Shown: positions 1-7,140 of the stretch, in pieces
How the letters are laid out: each line of letters starts with the position of its first letter
Position numbering within the stretch: the stretch's first letter is position 1
Assembly (NCBI GenBank): GCA_022562375.1
Contig: JADFPK010000030.1
Location: 1-12,063 of the forward strand
Direction: 5' to 3'
DNA length: 12,063 bases
DNA from: Pseudomonadota bacterium
GTDB taxonomy: Bacteria; Pseudomonadota; Alphaproteobacteria; SMXQ01
Notes under the pieces: generated by a model
What the model was told of the DNA's origin: nothing
Databases searched by the model: none
Seen by the model: only the letters and a program-made list of their open reading frames with translations
Made by a program: the position numbers and the translations under genes

Positions 1-1031
1 TTTCCGTGGCGGTTCCGGTTCAGCGCTACAAGCAGGTGCTGGGTGTCTTGATGTTGTCCAAATCGAATGCCGGCATCGAAGAGAAGCTGCGCGAATTGCG
101 CCTCGACATCCTCAAGGTGTTCGCCATCGTCCTGGTCATCACGATCGGCCTTTCGTTCTATCTCGCCGGCACCATCGCCCGCCCGATGAAGCGTCTCGCC
201 GACGCCGCCGACCGGGTGCGCCACGGCCAGGGCCGCAAGGTCACCATCCCGGATTTCTCGAACCGCGGGGACGAGATCGGCGATCTCTCCGCGGCGCTTC
301 GGGACATGACCGACGCCTTGTGGCAACGCATGGACGCGATCGAAAAATTCGCCGCCGACGTCGCCCATGAGATCAAGAATCCCCTGACCAGCGTGCGCAG
401 CGCCATCGAGACCGTGGCCAGGGTGGAGGAGCCGGAGCAGCAGCGACGCCTGATGGCCATCGTTCTCGACGACGTTGGACGCCTCGACAGGCTGATCAGC
501 GACATCTCCGAGGCATCGCGGCTCGACGCCGAGCTGTCGCGCGCCGAGAGCGAGCCGGTCGATCTCGGGCGCATGCTCGAGACCCTTCGGGACGTCCATC
601 GCGCGACCTCGGAGGACAAGGGTGTGCGCCTCGAACTGAGGCTCTCCGATCAGGAGAAACTGGAAGTTTTCGGAATCGAGGGGCGTTTGGTGCAGGTCTT
701 CCGCAACCTGGTCAACAACGCCATCTCCTTCAGCCCCGCCGAGGGTACGATCACGCTCAGGGCATGGCGCGAAGGATCGTTCGTCAGGATCACCGTCGAG
801 GATCAGGGGCCGGGGTTGGCCGAGGGCAAGCTCGACGCCGTGTTCGAGCGCTTCTATTCCGAGCGCCCCAAGGGCGAGAAGTTCGGCACCCACTCGGGCC
901 TTGGCCTCAGCATCTCCAAGCAGATCATCGAGGCCCACGGCGGCAATATTTTGGCCGAGAACATCTACGACGACGGCCGCATCGCCGGCGCCCGGTTCTC
1001 CATCGCCTTGCCGGTGGAGGGCGAAGATTAG
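1..1031 (+). CDS. chvG: Sensor histidine kinase ChvG (BvrS/ExoS type), 3' part
   Basis: This is the C-terminal part of an inner-membrane sensor kinase; the coding frame is already open at the left edge (first full codon at nt 3), so the N-terminus and most of the periplasmic sensor lie outside. In order it shows a short periplasmic remnant (SVAVPVQRYKQVLG), a transmembrane helix (about nt 115-175, FAIVLVITIGLSFYLAG), a HAMP linker (about 176-340), the dimerisation/phospho-acceptor box HEIKNPLTSV with its His codon at 366-368, and an ATPase domain with N-box (RNLVNNAISFSP), G1 (EDQGPGLAE), F-box (VFERFYSERP) and G2 (HSGLGLSI). All catalytic boxes are intact. The family phosphorylates the regulator ChvI and controls envelope and acid-stress genes in alphaproteobacteria. 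The ChvG call rests on the domain layout and on hprK, EIIA and HPr directly downstream, the usual alphaproteobacterial arrangement; the regulator gene would be expected just upstream. Confidence 0.88.
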   Translation, partial: SVAVPVQRYKQVLGVLMLSKSNAGIEEKLRELRLDILKVFAIVLVITIGLSFYLAGTIARPMKRLADAADRVRHGQGRKVTIPDFSNRGDEIGDLSAALRDMTDALWQRMDAIEKFAADVAHEIKNPLTSVRSAIETVARVEEPEQQRRLMAIVLDDVGRLDRLISDISEASRLDAELSRAESEPVDLGRMLETLRDVHRATSEDKGVRLELRLSDQEKLEVFGIEGRLVQVFRNLVNNAISFSPAEGTITLRAWREGSFVRITVEDQGPGLAEGKLDAVFERFYSERPKGEKFGTHSGLGLSISKQIIEAHGGNILAENIYDDGRIAGARFSIALPVEGED

Positions 1032-1102
1032 GTATATGCGGAAGGCATAGTCGGATGGGACGGAACGCCGGCGCCGATGCCGGAAGCAGCCGAAAGGTAT
1101 CG

Positions 1103-1537
1103 ATGATCCAGGTCCACGGCACCTGCGTTGAACTGGAAGGCGTCGCCTGCTTGCTGCGTGGCCCGCCGGGCAGCGGCAAGTCGGACCTGGCGCTCCGTCT
1201 GTTCGACCATGGCGCCCGCCTGGTGGCCGATGACCAGGTCACCTTGAGGCGCCGAGGGGACCGGGTGATCGCTTCGCCGCCGCCCGACTTCGCCGGCGCC
1301 ATCGAGATCAGGGGCATCGGCGTCGTGCGTCTGGAAGGGGCGGCCGAAGCGCCGCTCGGACTCGTGGTCGATCTGGTGTCCGCGGCCGAGGTCGAACGGT
1401 TGCCCGAAACCGGGAGTTGCGAGTATCTCGGCATCACCGTGGCGCTGATCGCGCTCGCCCCGTTCGAGGCATCGGCGGCGGCGAAGGTTCGCCTTGCGGT
1501 CCGCATCGGGACGGGGTCTATAATGCCGGTGCGATGA
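1103..1537 (+). CDS. hprK: HPr kinase/phosphorylase, short alphaproteobacterial form
   Basis: Predicted 144-residue cytoplasmic enzyme that phosphorylates and dephosphorylates HPr on Ser46. It consists only of the catalytic domain; the N-terminal domain of Firmicutes HprK (about 310 residues) is absent, as is normal in alphaproteobacteria. Visible motifs are the P-loop GPPGSGKS (residues 20-27), the acidic pair in LVADDQV (Asp43-Asp44) and the HprK signature EIRGIGVV (68-75). The ATG at 1103 is preceded by GAAAGG (1092-1097) and gives the expected short lead (MIQVHGTCV) before the P-loop. An in-frame ATG at 1055 with GGAAGG upstream is an alternative that would add 16 residues. The gene starts 71 nt after chvG and is probably cotranscribed with it. 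The likely target is the HPr encoded about 0.6 kb downstream. Confidence 0.9.
   Translation: MIQVHGTCVELEGVACLLRGPPGSGKSDLALRLFDHGARLVADDQVTLRRRGDRVIASPPPDFAGAIEIRGIGVVRLEGAAEAPLGLVVDLVSAAEVERLPETGSCEYLGITVALIALAPFEASAAAKVRLAVRIGTGSIMPVR
1494..1524 (+). promoter_or_regulatory. Possible sigma70-type promoter inside the end of hprK
   Basis: A perfect TATAAT hexamer at 1519-1524 lies 19 bp downstream of TTGCGG (1494-1499). In DNA this GC-rich an exact consensus -10 is unusual. Transcription would start near 1531, at the hprK stop codon, and would serve the EIIA and HPr genes independently of chvG-hprK. The spacer is longer than the optimal 17 bp and the -35 keeps only the TTG core, so this is inference from sequence only. 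Confidence 0.4.
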
Positions 1538-1547
1538 ACCGCTCTAA

Positions 1548-1573
1548 GGGACCCGGCCTGGCGCCGGGATCCC
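1548..1573 (+). other. Intercistronic hairpin between hprK and the EIIA gene
   Basis: An inverted repeat pairs GGGA plus CCCGGC (1548-1557) with GCCGGG, a bulged A, and TCCC (1563-1573) around the loop CTGGC. The 10-bp stem sits in the 61-nt gap before the EIIA start. No T-run follows, so it does not look like an intrinsic terminator; an mRNA processing or stability element is possible. It would lie in the 5' leader of a transcript from the TATAAT element just upstream. Confidence 0.4.
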
Positions 1574-1598
1574 GATTGGCAAGGAAGGGCAAGGGAAC

Positions 1599-2021
1599 AT
1601 GATTGGCATGGTGCTGGTCACGCACGGCCGGCTGGCCGAGGAATTCATCGCCGCGCTCGAGCATGTCGTCGGTCCGCAAAAGAACGTTGCTTCCGTCTGT
1701 ATCGGTCCCGAGGACGATATGGAGGAGCACCGCAGGAAGATCCTGGCATGCATCGACGAGGTCGATGACGGTTCCGGCGTCGCCCTGATGACCGACATGT
1801 TCGGCGGCACGCCGTCCAATCTGGCCATTTCGATCATGGGTAAGGCGGATGTCGAGGTCGTCGCCGGGGTCAATCTTCCGATGCTGATCAAGTTCGCCAG
1901 CGTCAGGGAAACGGAACCCCTCGCCGACGCCGTCGCTTCGGCCCAGGACGCGGGCCGCAAATATATCAACGTGGCCTCCATCCTGCTGGCCAACGCCGGA
2001 GAAAAAGGGGGCGCGGATTAG
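1599..2021 (+). CDS. PTS EIIA component, mannose family (ManX/PtsM type)
   Basis: A 140-residue cytoplasmic phosphotransferase domain. The start GMVLVTHGRLAEEF places the phospho-accepting histidine at residue 9, as in EIIA-Man proteins, and the middle block MTDMFGGTPSNLAIS is the other strong family signature. Length matches the stand-alone EIIA of alphaproteobacteria (about 130-140 residues), which have no matching sugar permease and work in a regulatory phosphorelay with EI-Ntr, HPr and HprK. The ATG at 1599 has AAGGG at 1591-1595 and a second purine block at 1581-1588. The C-terminus ends in GEKGGAD, encoded across an A5-G5 tract just before the TAG at 2019-2021. The HPr frame begins immediately afterwards in the +1 frame, raising the question of coupling or frameshifting between the two. 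Confidence 0.9.
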   Translation: MIGMVLVTHGRLAEEFIAALEHVVGPQKNVASVCIGPEDDMEEHRRKILACIDEVDDGSGVALMTDMFGGTPSNLAISIMGKADVEVVAGVNLPMLIKFASVRETEPLADAVASAQDAGRKYINVASILLANAGEKGGAD

Positions 2022-2079
2022 CCCCCCACCGGAGCGCGAGGGGCCGGGCAAGGCCGGGCGCGCCAAGGCTGGTGCGCGC

Positions 2080-2346
2080 CGGACGGTCCGCACCGTTACC
2101 GTCGTCAACCGCCGCGGCCTTCATGCCCGCGCCGCCGCCAAGTTCGTCAAGCTCGCCGGCTCTTTCTCCGCCGAAATCACCGTCGCCAATAACGGCAATG
2201 TCGTCTCCGGTCTTTCGATCATGGGGTTGATGATGTTGGCCGCCGGTCCGGGGTGCCGCCTGAAAATCGGCGCCCGGGGGGCGCAAGCGGATGATGCCGT
2301 GGCGGCGCTCGCCGATCTGATCGAGAGCAAGTTCGCCGAGGATTGA
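2080..2346 (+). CDS. ptsH: Phosphocarrier HPr; domain intact but no recognisable start codon
   Basis: The frame encodes a complete HPr domain: RRGLHARAAAKF with the EI-dependent histidine (codon 2122-2124) and LSIMGLMML with the HprK-target serine (codon 2215-2217). The two are exactly 31 residues apart, as His15 and Ser46 are in known HPr. Counting back from His15 puts residue 1 at codon 2080, giving the standard 88 residues to the TGA at 2344-2346. The given start is therefore a domain boundary, not a start codon: the frame has no ATG, GTG, TTG or CTG from at least 1921 up to the histidine. Options are an ATT at 2017 overlapping the EIIA stop (AAGGGGG upstream, 109 residues), a +1 shift from the EIIA frame, or a missing base that puts the GTG at 2072 in frame. 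HPr should exchange phosphate with the neighbouring EIIA and be modified by HprK. Confidence 0.82.
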   Translation, partial: RTVRTVTVVNRRGLHARAAAKFVKLAGSFSAEITVANNGNVVSGLSIMGLMMLAAGPGCRLKIGARGAQADDAVAALADLIESKFAED

Positions 2347-2357
2347 TGCCGGGCGGA

Positions 2358-2386
2358 TTGCGTCCCTCCCCGCCGGCGCCTATATA
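2358..2386 (+). promoter_or_regulatory. Candidate promoter for ahcY
   Basis: TTGCGT (2358-2363) and TATATA (2381-2386) are separated by exactly 17 bp, and an AT-rich stretch unusual for this window follows. Transcription from about 2393 would give ahcY a leader of roughly 177 nt. The -35 retains only the TTG core, so confidence is moderate. It lies in the 223-nt gap after ptsH, suggesting ahcY can be transcribed apart from the PTS genes. Confidence 0.45.
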
Positions 2387-2409
2387 AAGCTGTCTTTTCC
2401 GAAGCTGGT

Positions 2410-2426
2410 TTTATGCTTTCTTAACC
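2410..2426 (+). promoter_or_regulatory. CtrA-box-like site in the ahcY leader
   Basis: TTTA-N7-TTAACC at 2410-2426 differs from the alphaproteobacterial CtrA consensus TTAA-N7-TTAA by one base in the first half-site. TTAA is rare in DNA of this composition, and I noticed no other copy in the window. It lies about 24 bp past the proposed -10 element, a position where binding would more likely repress that promoter or serve a second one. The next transcription unit encodes DivL, a CtrA-pathway protein. No experimental basis; motif match only. Confidence 0.33.
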
Positions 2427-2432
2427 GGGGAA

Positions 2433-2569
2433 ATGTATTCGGTCGAACATTCCATTGCATGGTCCGGCGATCCCTGGGCGCGGGGTCCGGCCGGCGAAAG
2501 CGCCTGTGGCGCGCTTTCCGGCGGCGATCTTTGCCGTCCGTCGCCTCAACGGTCCGTCAGGAGACGTAG

Positions 2570-2573
<4 letters not shown>
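2433..2573 (+). CDS. Possible 46-codon upstream ORF overlapping the ahcY start (doubtful)
   Basis: An ATG at 2433 opens a 46-codon frame ([19 protein letters not shown]...) whose TGA at 2571-2573 overlaps the ahcY ATG in an ATGA arrangement, the geometry of translational coupling. Against it: the purine block GGGG ends only two bases before the ATG, third-position G+C is clearly lower than in the neighbouring genes, and the C-terminus is arginine-rich without family likeness. It has no run of Met or Cys codons that would suggest classical attenuation linked to the methyl cycle. I do not recognise it; it may be a chance ORF. Confidence 0.18.
2490..2522 (+). other. Strong hairpin in the ahcY leader
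   Basis: GCCG plus GAAAGCGC on the left arm pairs with GCGCTTTC plus CGGC on the right arm, with a 2-nt GC bulge on the left and a 7-nt loop. An alternative fold uses GCGCC-TGT-GGCGC at the tip. It ends about 37 nt before the ahcY ribosome-binding site AGGAG (2559-2563), so it does not occlude that site directly. No T-run follows. I could not match it to the SAH, SAM-II or SAM/SAH riboswitch consensus by eye. Confidence 0.4.
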
Positions 2574-3865
<1,292 letters not shown>

Positions 3866-3894
3866 TCCATCGCGCCATGGGGTCTTGGCCGGTC

Positions 3895-3923
3895 TTGTTC
3901 CGGGAATCGTTCGGGCCTACACT
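3895..3923 (+). promoter_or_regulatory. Candidate divL promoter with a GANTC site in the spacer
   Basis: TTGTTC (3895-3900) and TACACT (3918-3923) are exactly 17 bp apart in the ahcY-divL gap. Initiation near 3930 would fit a GTG start at 3960 and would exclude the more upstream in-frame TTG at 3885. A GAATC sequence at 3904-3908 in the spacer is a potential CcrM (GANTC) methylation site; in Caulobacter such sites in promoters link transcription to replication through GcrA. GANTC occurs about ten times elsewhere in the window, so the coincidence is modest. Confidence 0.4.
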
Positions 3924-3959
3924 CGGGCCGTGACGCCGGGTACTTGCTTTCATGGAAGG

Positions 3960-6449
3960 GTGACACATCCGACGGCCTTGCGGGCTCTTCGGCTAGGAGC
4001 CTGGTCCGCCGTGCTTGGCGCCCTTTGGCCGGTGCCGGCCGAGGCCGCGACCGGCGCCGAGGTCGCCATATTCAGCGCCACGGCCGGGGCCCTCCTTGCC
4101 GGCCTGATCGGCGCCGCGCTTGCCGCCTACAATACCCGCCGCCGCCTCGATATCCTTATTTCCGAGACCGAAAACGCCACCCGCCGCGCCGCCGGGGCCG
4201 AGGCGCTGGTCGCCGGCACGCCGGCGGGGTTCTGTTCCTGGAGCGTGGCCGGCGGGCCTGAGATCATCGGCCCTACCCTGGCGACGGTGTTGGGCGCCAA
4301 AGCCACCGAGATCGGGGATTTGTCGGACGTGATGGCCAGGCTTGCGGGCGATGACGCGGCCCGGCTCGAGGATGCGGTCGGGCGGTTGAGGAACGCCGGC
4401 GAGGAGTTCCGTTTGACGCTTGCAAGCCTTGACGGCGAGCGCGCCTTCGAGGCCACGGGCAAGCGCGCCGGCGGCTCCGGCGGCGAGCCCCTCGCCGATA
4501 TGGTGTGGTTCCACGATGTCAGCGAGAGGGCCCGGGAGATACGGGATCTTTCCGGCTCGGTGGCCTCGCTCATCGCCAAGGGCGAGGAATTCAGGCGGTT
4601 GCTGGACCTTGTCGACGTGCCGATCTGGTTGCGCGATCCGGACCTCGAGCTGGTGGACTGCAACGGCGCTTTCGCCCGCGCCGTGGACGCCGCCTCGCCG
4701 GCCGCCGCGATAGAGGAAAGGAGGGAGATTGCCGGCGGCCCGACGGGTTGGGGCAAGGAACTCGCGGCGCGCGCCAAAGACTCGGGCGCCGCCGAGACCC
4801 AAAGCATTCACACCGTGATCGATGGGCAAAGGCGGTTGCTGGAAATCACCGAGTTGCCGATCGCCGAAACCGGCTCGATCGCCGGCTTCGCCCTCGACCG
4901 CACCGAACTGGAACAGGCCGAGGACAAGATGACGCGGCACGTCGCCGCCCACGGCGAGGTCCTCGAGAAGCTCGGCACCGCCATCGTCATCTACGGCGCC
5001 GACACGACACTGAATTTCTTCAATTCGACCTACGCCAAGCTATGGGGTCTGGACGAGGAATGGTTGCGGACCGAACCGACCCAGGGCGAAATCCTCGAGG
5101 AGCTTCGCATTCACCGCCGGCTGCCCGAACAGGCCGACTTCAGGGCGTACAAAGCGGCCCAGTCGGACCTGTTCACCTCGCTGATCGAGCCGCTGGAGGA
5201 GCTTCTGCACCTGCCCGACGAGCGCGTCCTGAGGATGGTCGTCAATCCCCACCCCTTGGGCGGGCTTCTTTACACCTATGAAGACGTCACCGACCGGATG
5301 ACGCTGGAGCGCTCCTACAACACCCTGATCGCCGTGCAGCAGGAGTCCCTGAACCACCTTCTCGAGGCCGTCGCCGTGTTCGGCGGGGATGGCCGGCTGA
5401 AGCTGCACAACCCGGCTTACCAACGCATGTGGCGGTTCGAGACCGAGATGCTCGAGACCGAACCGAGGTTGACGGAACTCGTCGAGGCGGCCAAGGACCT
5501 GTTCAATTCGGGTGATGACTGGGAGGCGTTCAAGGCCAAGGTGATCTCGCGGGCAACCGATCATTCGCCCAGGACCGGGCGGTTCGAACGCACCGACGGC
5601 ACCATACTCGATTACGCCAGCGTGCCCCTTCCCGACGGCGCCGTGCTGTTCAGTTATCTCGACGTTACCGACTCCATCAAGGTCGAGCGCGCCTTGCGCG
5701 AACGCAACGAGGCCCTGGAGACCGCCGACCGGCTGAAATCGGAGTTCATCGCCAGCGTGTCCTATGCGTTGCGCACGCCGCTGACCTCCATCATCGGCTT
5801 CACCGAGATCCTCACCAACGAATATTTCGGCAAGCTGCAGCCGCGCCAGGTGGAATACACCCACGGCATCCTCGAATCCTCGCGGCAGCTCCTCGGCCTG
5901 ATCGACGATATCCTGGACCTGGCGATGATCGAGGCGGGACAGCTGGCGCTCGATCTGCAGCCGGTGGACATCCACGACATGATGACCAGCGTCCTCGGTC
6001 TCGCCAAGCAGCGCAGCGGCAACCAGAGGATCACGATCGAGCTCGACTGCGCCGACGATATCGGCGAGATGGTCGCCGACGGGAGACGCTTGAAACAGGC
6101 GCTCTTCAACCTGCTCAGCAATTCCATCCGCTACACGCCGGAAGACGGAACGATTACCCTTTCGGCCAGGCGGAAGGATGGCGACGTGTTCCTCGAGGTC
6201 GCCGATACCGGCGTTGGCATCGATGAGGAAGACCAGGCCAGGATATTCGAGAAGTTCGAGCACGGCGCGCGCAGCGAGGGCGTCTCGACGGGCATCGGCC
6301 TCGGCCTCGCCCTGGTCAAGAGCTTCGTCGAACTCCATGGCGGCGATGTCGAGTTGAAGTCGAAACCGGGAAAGGGCGCCACCGTGACCTGCCGTCTTCC
6401 CGCCGAGCCGCGCGTGGACTCAACGCCGGATCTCGCGTCCAACGCTTGA
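3960..6449 (+). CDS. divL: DivL-type multi-PAS kinase-like protein with Tyr in place of the phospho-acceptor His
   Basis: About 829 residues from the GTG at 3960. The N-terminus has a signal-like hydrophobic segment ending PVPAEA (about 12-29) and a second membrane helix (about 35-57). Then come four PAS-like regions (nt about 4200-4545 degenerate, 4590-4895, 4950-5290 and 5340-5670), a HisKA dimerisation domain and a HATPase domain. The H-box reads SVSYALRTPL: the expected histidine is Tyr602 (TAT at 5763-5765), the hallmark of DivL. The ATPase boxes are intact: N-box NLLSNSIRYTP (from 717), G1 DTGVGID (749), F-box IFEKF and G2 GIGLGLALV (778). In Caulobacter DivL binds DivK and steers the kinase CckA, and so CtrA activity; that role is inferred here. 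Start choice is uncertain: GTG 3930 and TTG 3885 are in frame, but 3960 gives the best signal-like N-terminus, though GGAAGG directly abuts it. Confidence 0.88.
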   Translation: MTHPTALRALRLGAWSAVLGALWPVPAEAATGAEVAIFSATAGALLAGLIGAALAAYNTRRRLDILISETENATRRAAGAEALVAGTPAGFCSWSVAGGPEIIGPTLATVLGAKATEIGDLSDVMARLAGDDAARLEDAVGRLRNAGEEFRLTLASLDGERAFEATGKRAGGSGGEPLADMVWFHDVSERAREIRDLSGSVASLIAKGEEFRRLLDLVDVPIWLRDPDLELVDCNGAFARAVDAASPAAAIEERREIAGGPTGWGKELAARAKDSGAAETQSIHTVIDGQRRLLEITELPIAETGSIAGFALDRTELEQAEDKMTRHVAAHGEVLEKLGTAIVIYGADTTLNFFNSTYAKLWGLDEEWLRTEPTQGEILEELRIHRRLPEQADFRAYKAAQSDLFTSLIEPLEELLHLPDERVLRMVVNPHPLGGLLYTYEDVTDRMTLERSYNTLIAVQQESLNHLLEAVAVFGGDGRLKLHNPAYQRMWRFETEMLETEPRLTELVEAAKDLFNSGDDWEAFKAKVISRATDHSPRTGRFERTDGTILDYASVPLPDGAVLFSYLDVTDSIKVERALRERNEALETADRLKSEFIASVSYALRTPLTSIIGFTEILTNEYFGKLQPRQVEYTHGILESSRQLLGLIDDILDLAMIEAGQLALDLQPVDIHDMMTSVLGLAKQRSGNQRITIELDCADDIGEMVADGRRLKQALFNLLSNSIRYTPEDGTITLSARRKDGDVFLEVADTGVGIDEEDQARIFEKFEHGARSEGVSTGIGLGLALVKSFVELHGGDVELKSKPGKGATVTCRLPAEPRVDSTPDLASNA

Positions 6450-6585
6450 GGAAGCCCCGCGGCCGCGCCATTTCACCACCGGATCGCATCATCCGCGCGC
6501 GGTGCCGCCGGCGTCGCGCGCACCCATCGCTCCGCCGGCCGGTAGGACGCGCCATGGGCGGCTTGACTTCGCCCCCCCTGGACGG

Positions 6586-6614
6586 TTGCAGGCGTCATCG
6601 GGGGCGGTTACAAA
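6586..6614 (+). promoter_or_regulatory. Weak candidate promoter just upstream of tsaE
   Basis: TTGCAG (6586-6591) and TACAAA (6609-6614) are 17 bp apart in the 172-nt gap between divL and tsaE. Transcription would begin close to 6621, one base before the tsaE ATG, implying a leaderless mRNA; this agrees with the lack of a well-spaced ribosome-binding site there. A good -35 core TTGACT at 6563-6568 lies further upstream but has no matching -10. Nothing else in the gap stands out apart from a 7-bp inverted repeat at 6507-6539. Confidence 0.27.
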
Positions 6615-6621
6615 TCAAGAG

Positions 6622-7140
6622 ATGTCCGCATCCCCACCGCCGCGGTCGCCCAGTCATGCCGTCATCGAGATCGCGCTTCCCGGTGCCGGCGATACGGCTG
6701 CCTTGGCCGGAGTGGTGGCGGGCGTTGCCGGGCGGGGCGACGTGATCGGATTGTCCGGTGATCTCGGCGCCGGCAAGACCACGTTCGCCCGCGCCTTCAT
6801 CCACGCCCGCGACCAGGCGGCGGGCGCAAGCGTGCACGAGGAAGTCCCCAGTCCGACCTTCACCCTGGTGCAGATTTACCCATGCGGGGATGTCCCGGTG
6901 TGGCATTTCGATCTCTTTCGCATCGCCAGGCCCGAGGACGCGATCGAGCTCGGCATCGATGAGGCGTTCTCGACGGCGATCTCGCTCATCGAGTGGCCCG
7001 AGAATCTTGGCTCGCTCTGTCCCTGGGACCGGCTCGATATCCGCTTCGAGATGGCGGACGGGGGGGCGGCGCGAACGGCGCGGCTGACGGGCACCGGCGG
7101 TTGGGCCGCGAGGCTCCGGCGGTTGGACCTTCATGGTTGA
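6622..7140 (+). CDS. tsaE: tRNA t6A37 biosynthesis ATPase TsaE
   Basis: A 172-residue P-loop ATPase of the TsaE (YjeE) family, which works with TsaB and TsaD in forming N6-threonylcarbamoyladenosine at tRNA position 37. Motifs are Walker A GDLGAGKT (residues 46-53), the switch-like SPTFTLVQIY (77-86), the WHFDLFRI block (94-101) and ELGIDEAF followed by LIEWPENLG, all characteristic of the family. The start at 6622 (MSASPPP) is chosen because upstream in-frame sequence back to 6502 is compositionally unlike the domain and TsaE proteins are about 150-170 residues. The residues before the core are low-complexity Pro/Ser. The TGA at 7138-7140 overlaps the amgK start by eight bases, indicating cotranscription and probably coupled translation. 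TsaE next to an AmgK-type kinase is a recurrent proteobacterial arrangement. Confidence 0.92.
   Translation: MSASPPPRSPSHAVIEIALPGAGDTAALAGVVAGVAGRGDVIGLSGDLGAGKTTFARAFIHARDQAAGASVHEEVPSPTFTLVQIYPCGDVPVWHFDLFRIARPEDAIELGIDEAFSTAISLIEWPENLGSLCPWDRLDIRFEMADGGAARTARLTGTGGWAARLRRLDLHG

Noticed and set aside
1008..1038. Promoter at the chvG-hprK junction (TTGCCG-N19-TATATG)
   Set aside because: Poor hexamers and long spacer; hprK is more simply cotranscribed with chvG.
764..1102. Long N-terminal extension of hprK into chvG
   Set aside because: The extra residues are an out-of-frame reading of the chvG ATPase domain, and family length favours the ATG at 1103 or, less likely, 1055.
2347..2380. Intrinsic terminator after ptsH
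   Set aside because: The inverted repeat there (GCCGG...CCGGC) is short and bulged, has no T-run, and overlaps the proposed ahcY promoter.
2387..2569. Known SAH or SAM riboswitch upstream of ahcY
   Set aside because: I could not find the conserved core of the SAH, SAM-II or SAM/SAH classes by eye; only a generic hairpin is visible.
6507..6539. Terminator for divL from the 7-bp repeat GCCGGCG / CGCCGGC
   Set aside because: The loop is 19 nt and no T-run follows; such palindromes are expected by chance in GC-rich DNA.
6502..6621. N-terminal extension of tsaE by 40 residues
   Set aside because: The extension is low-complexity and not TsaE-like; the ATG at 6622 gives the normal family length.
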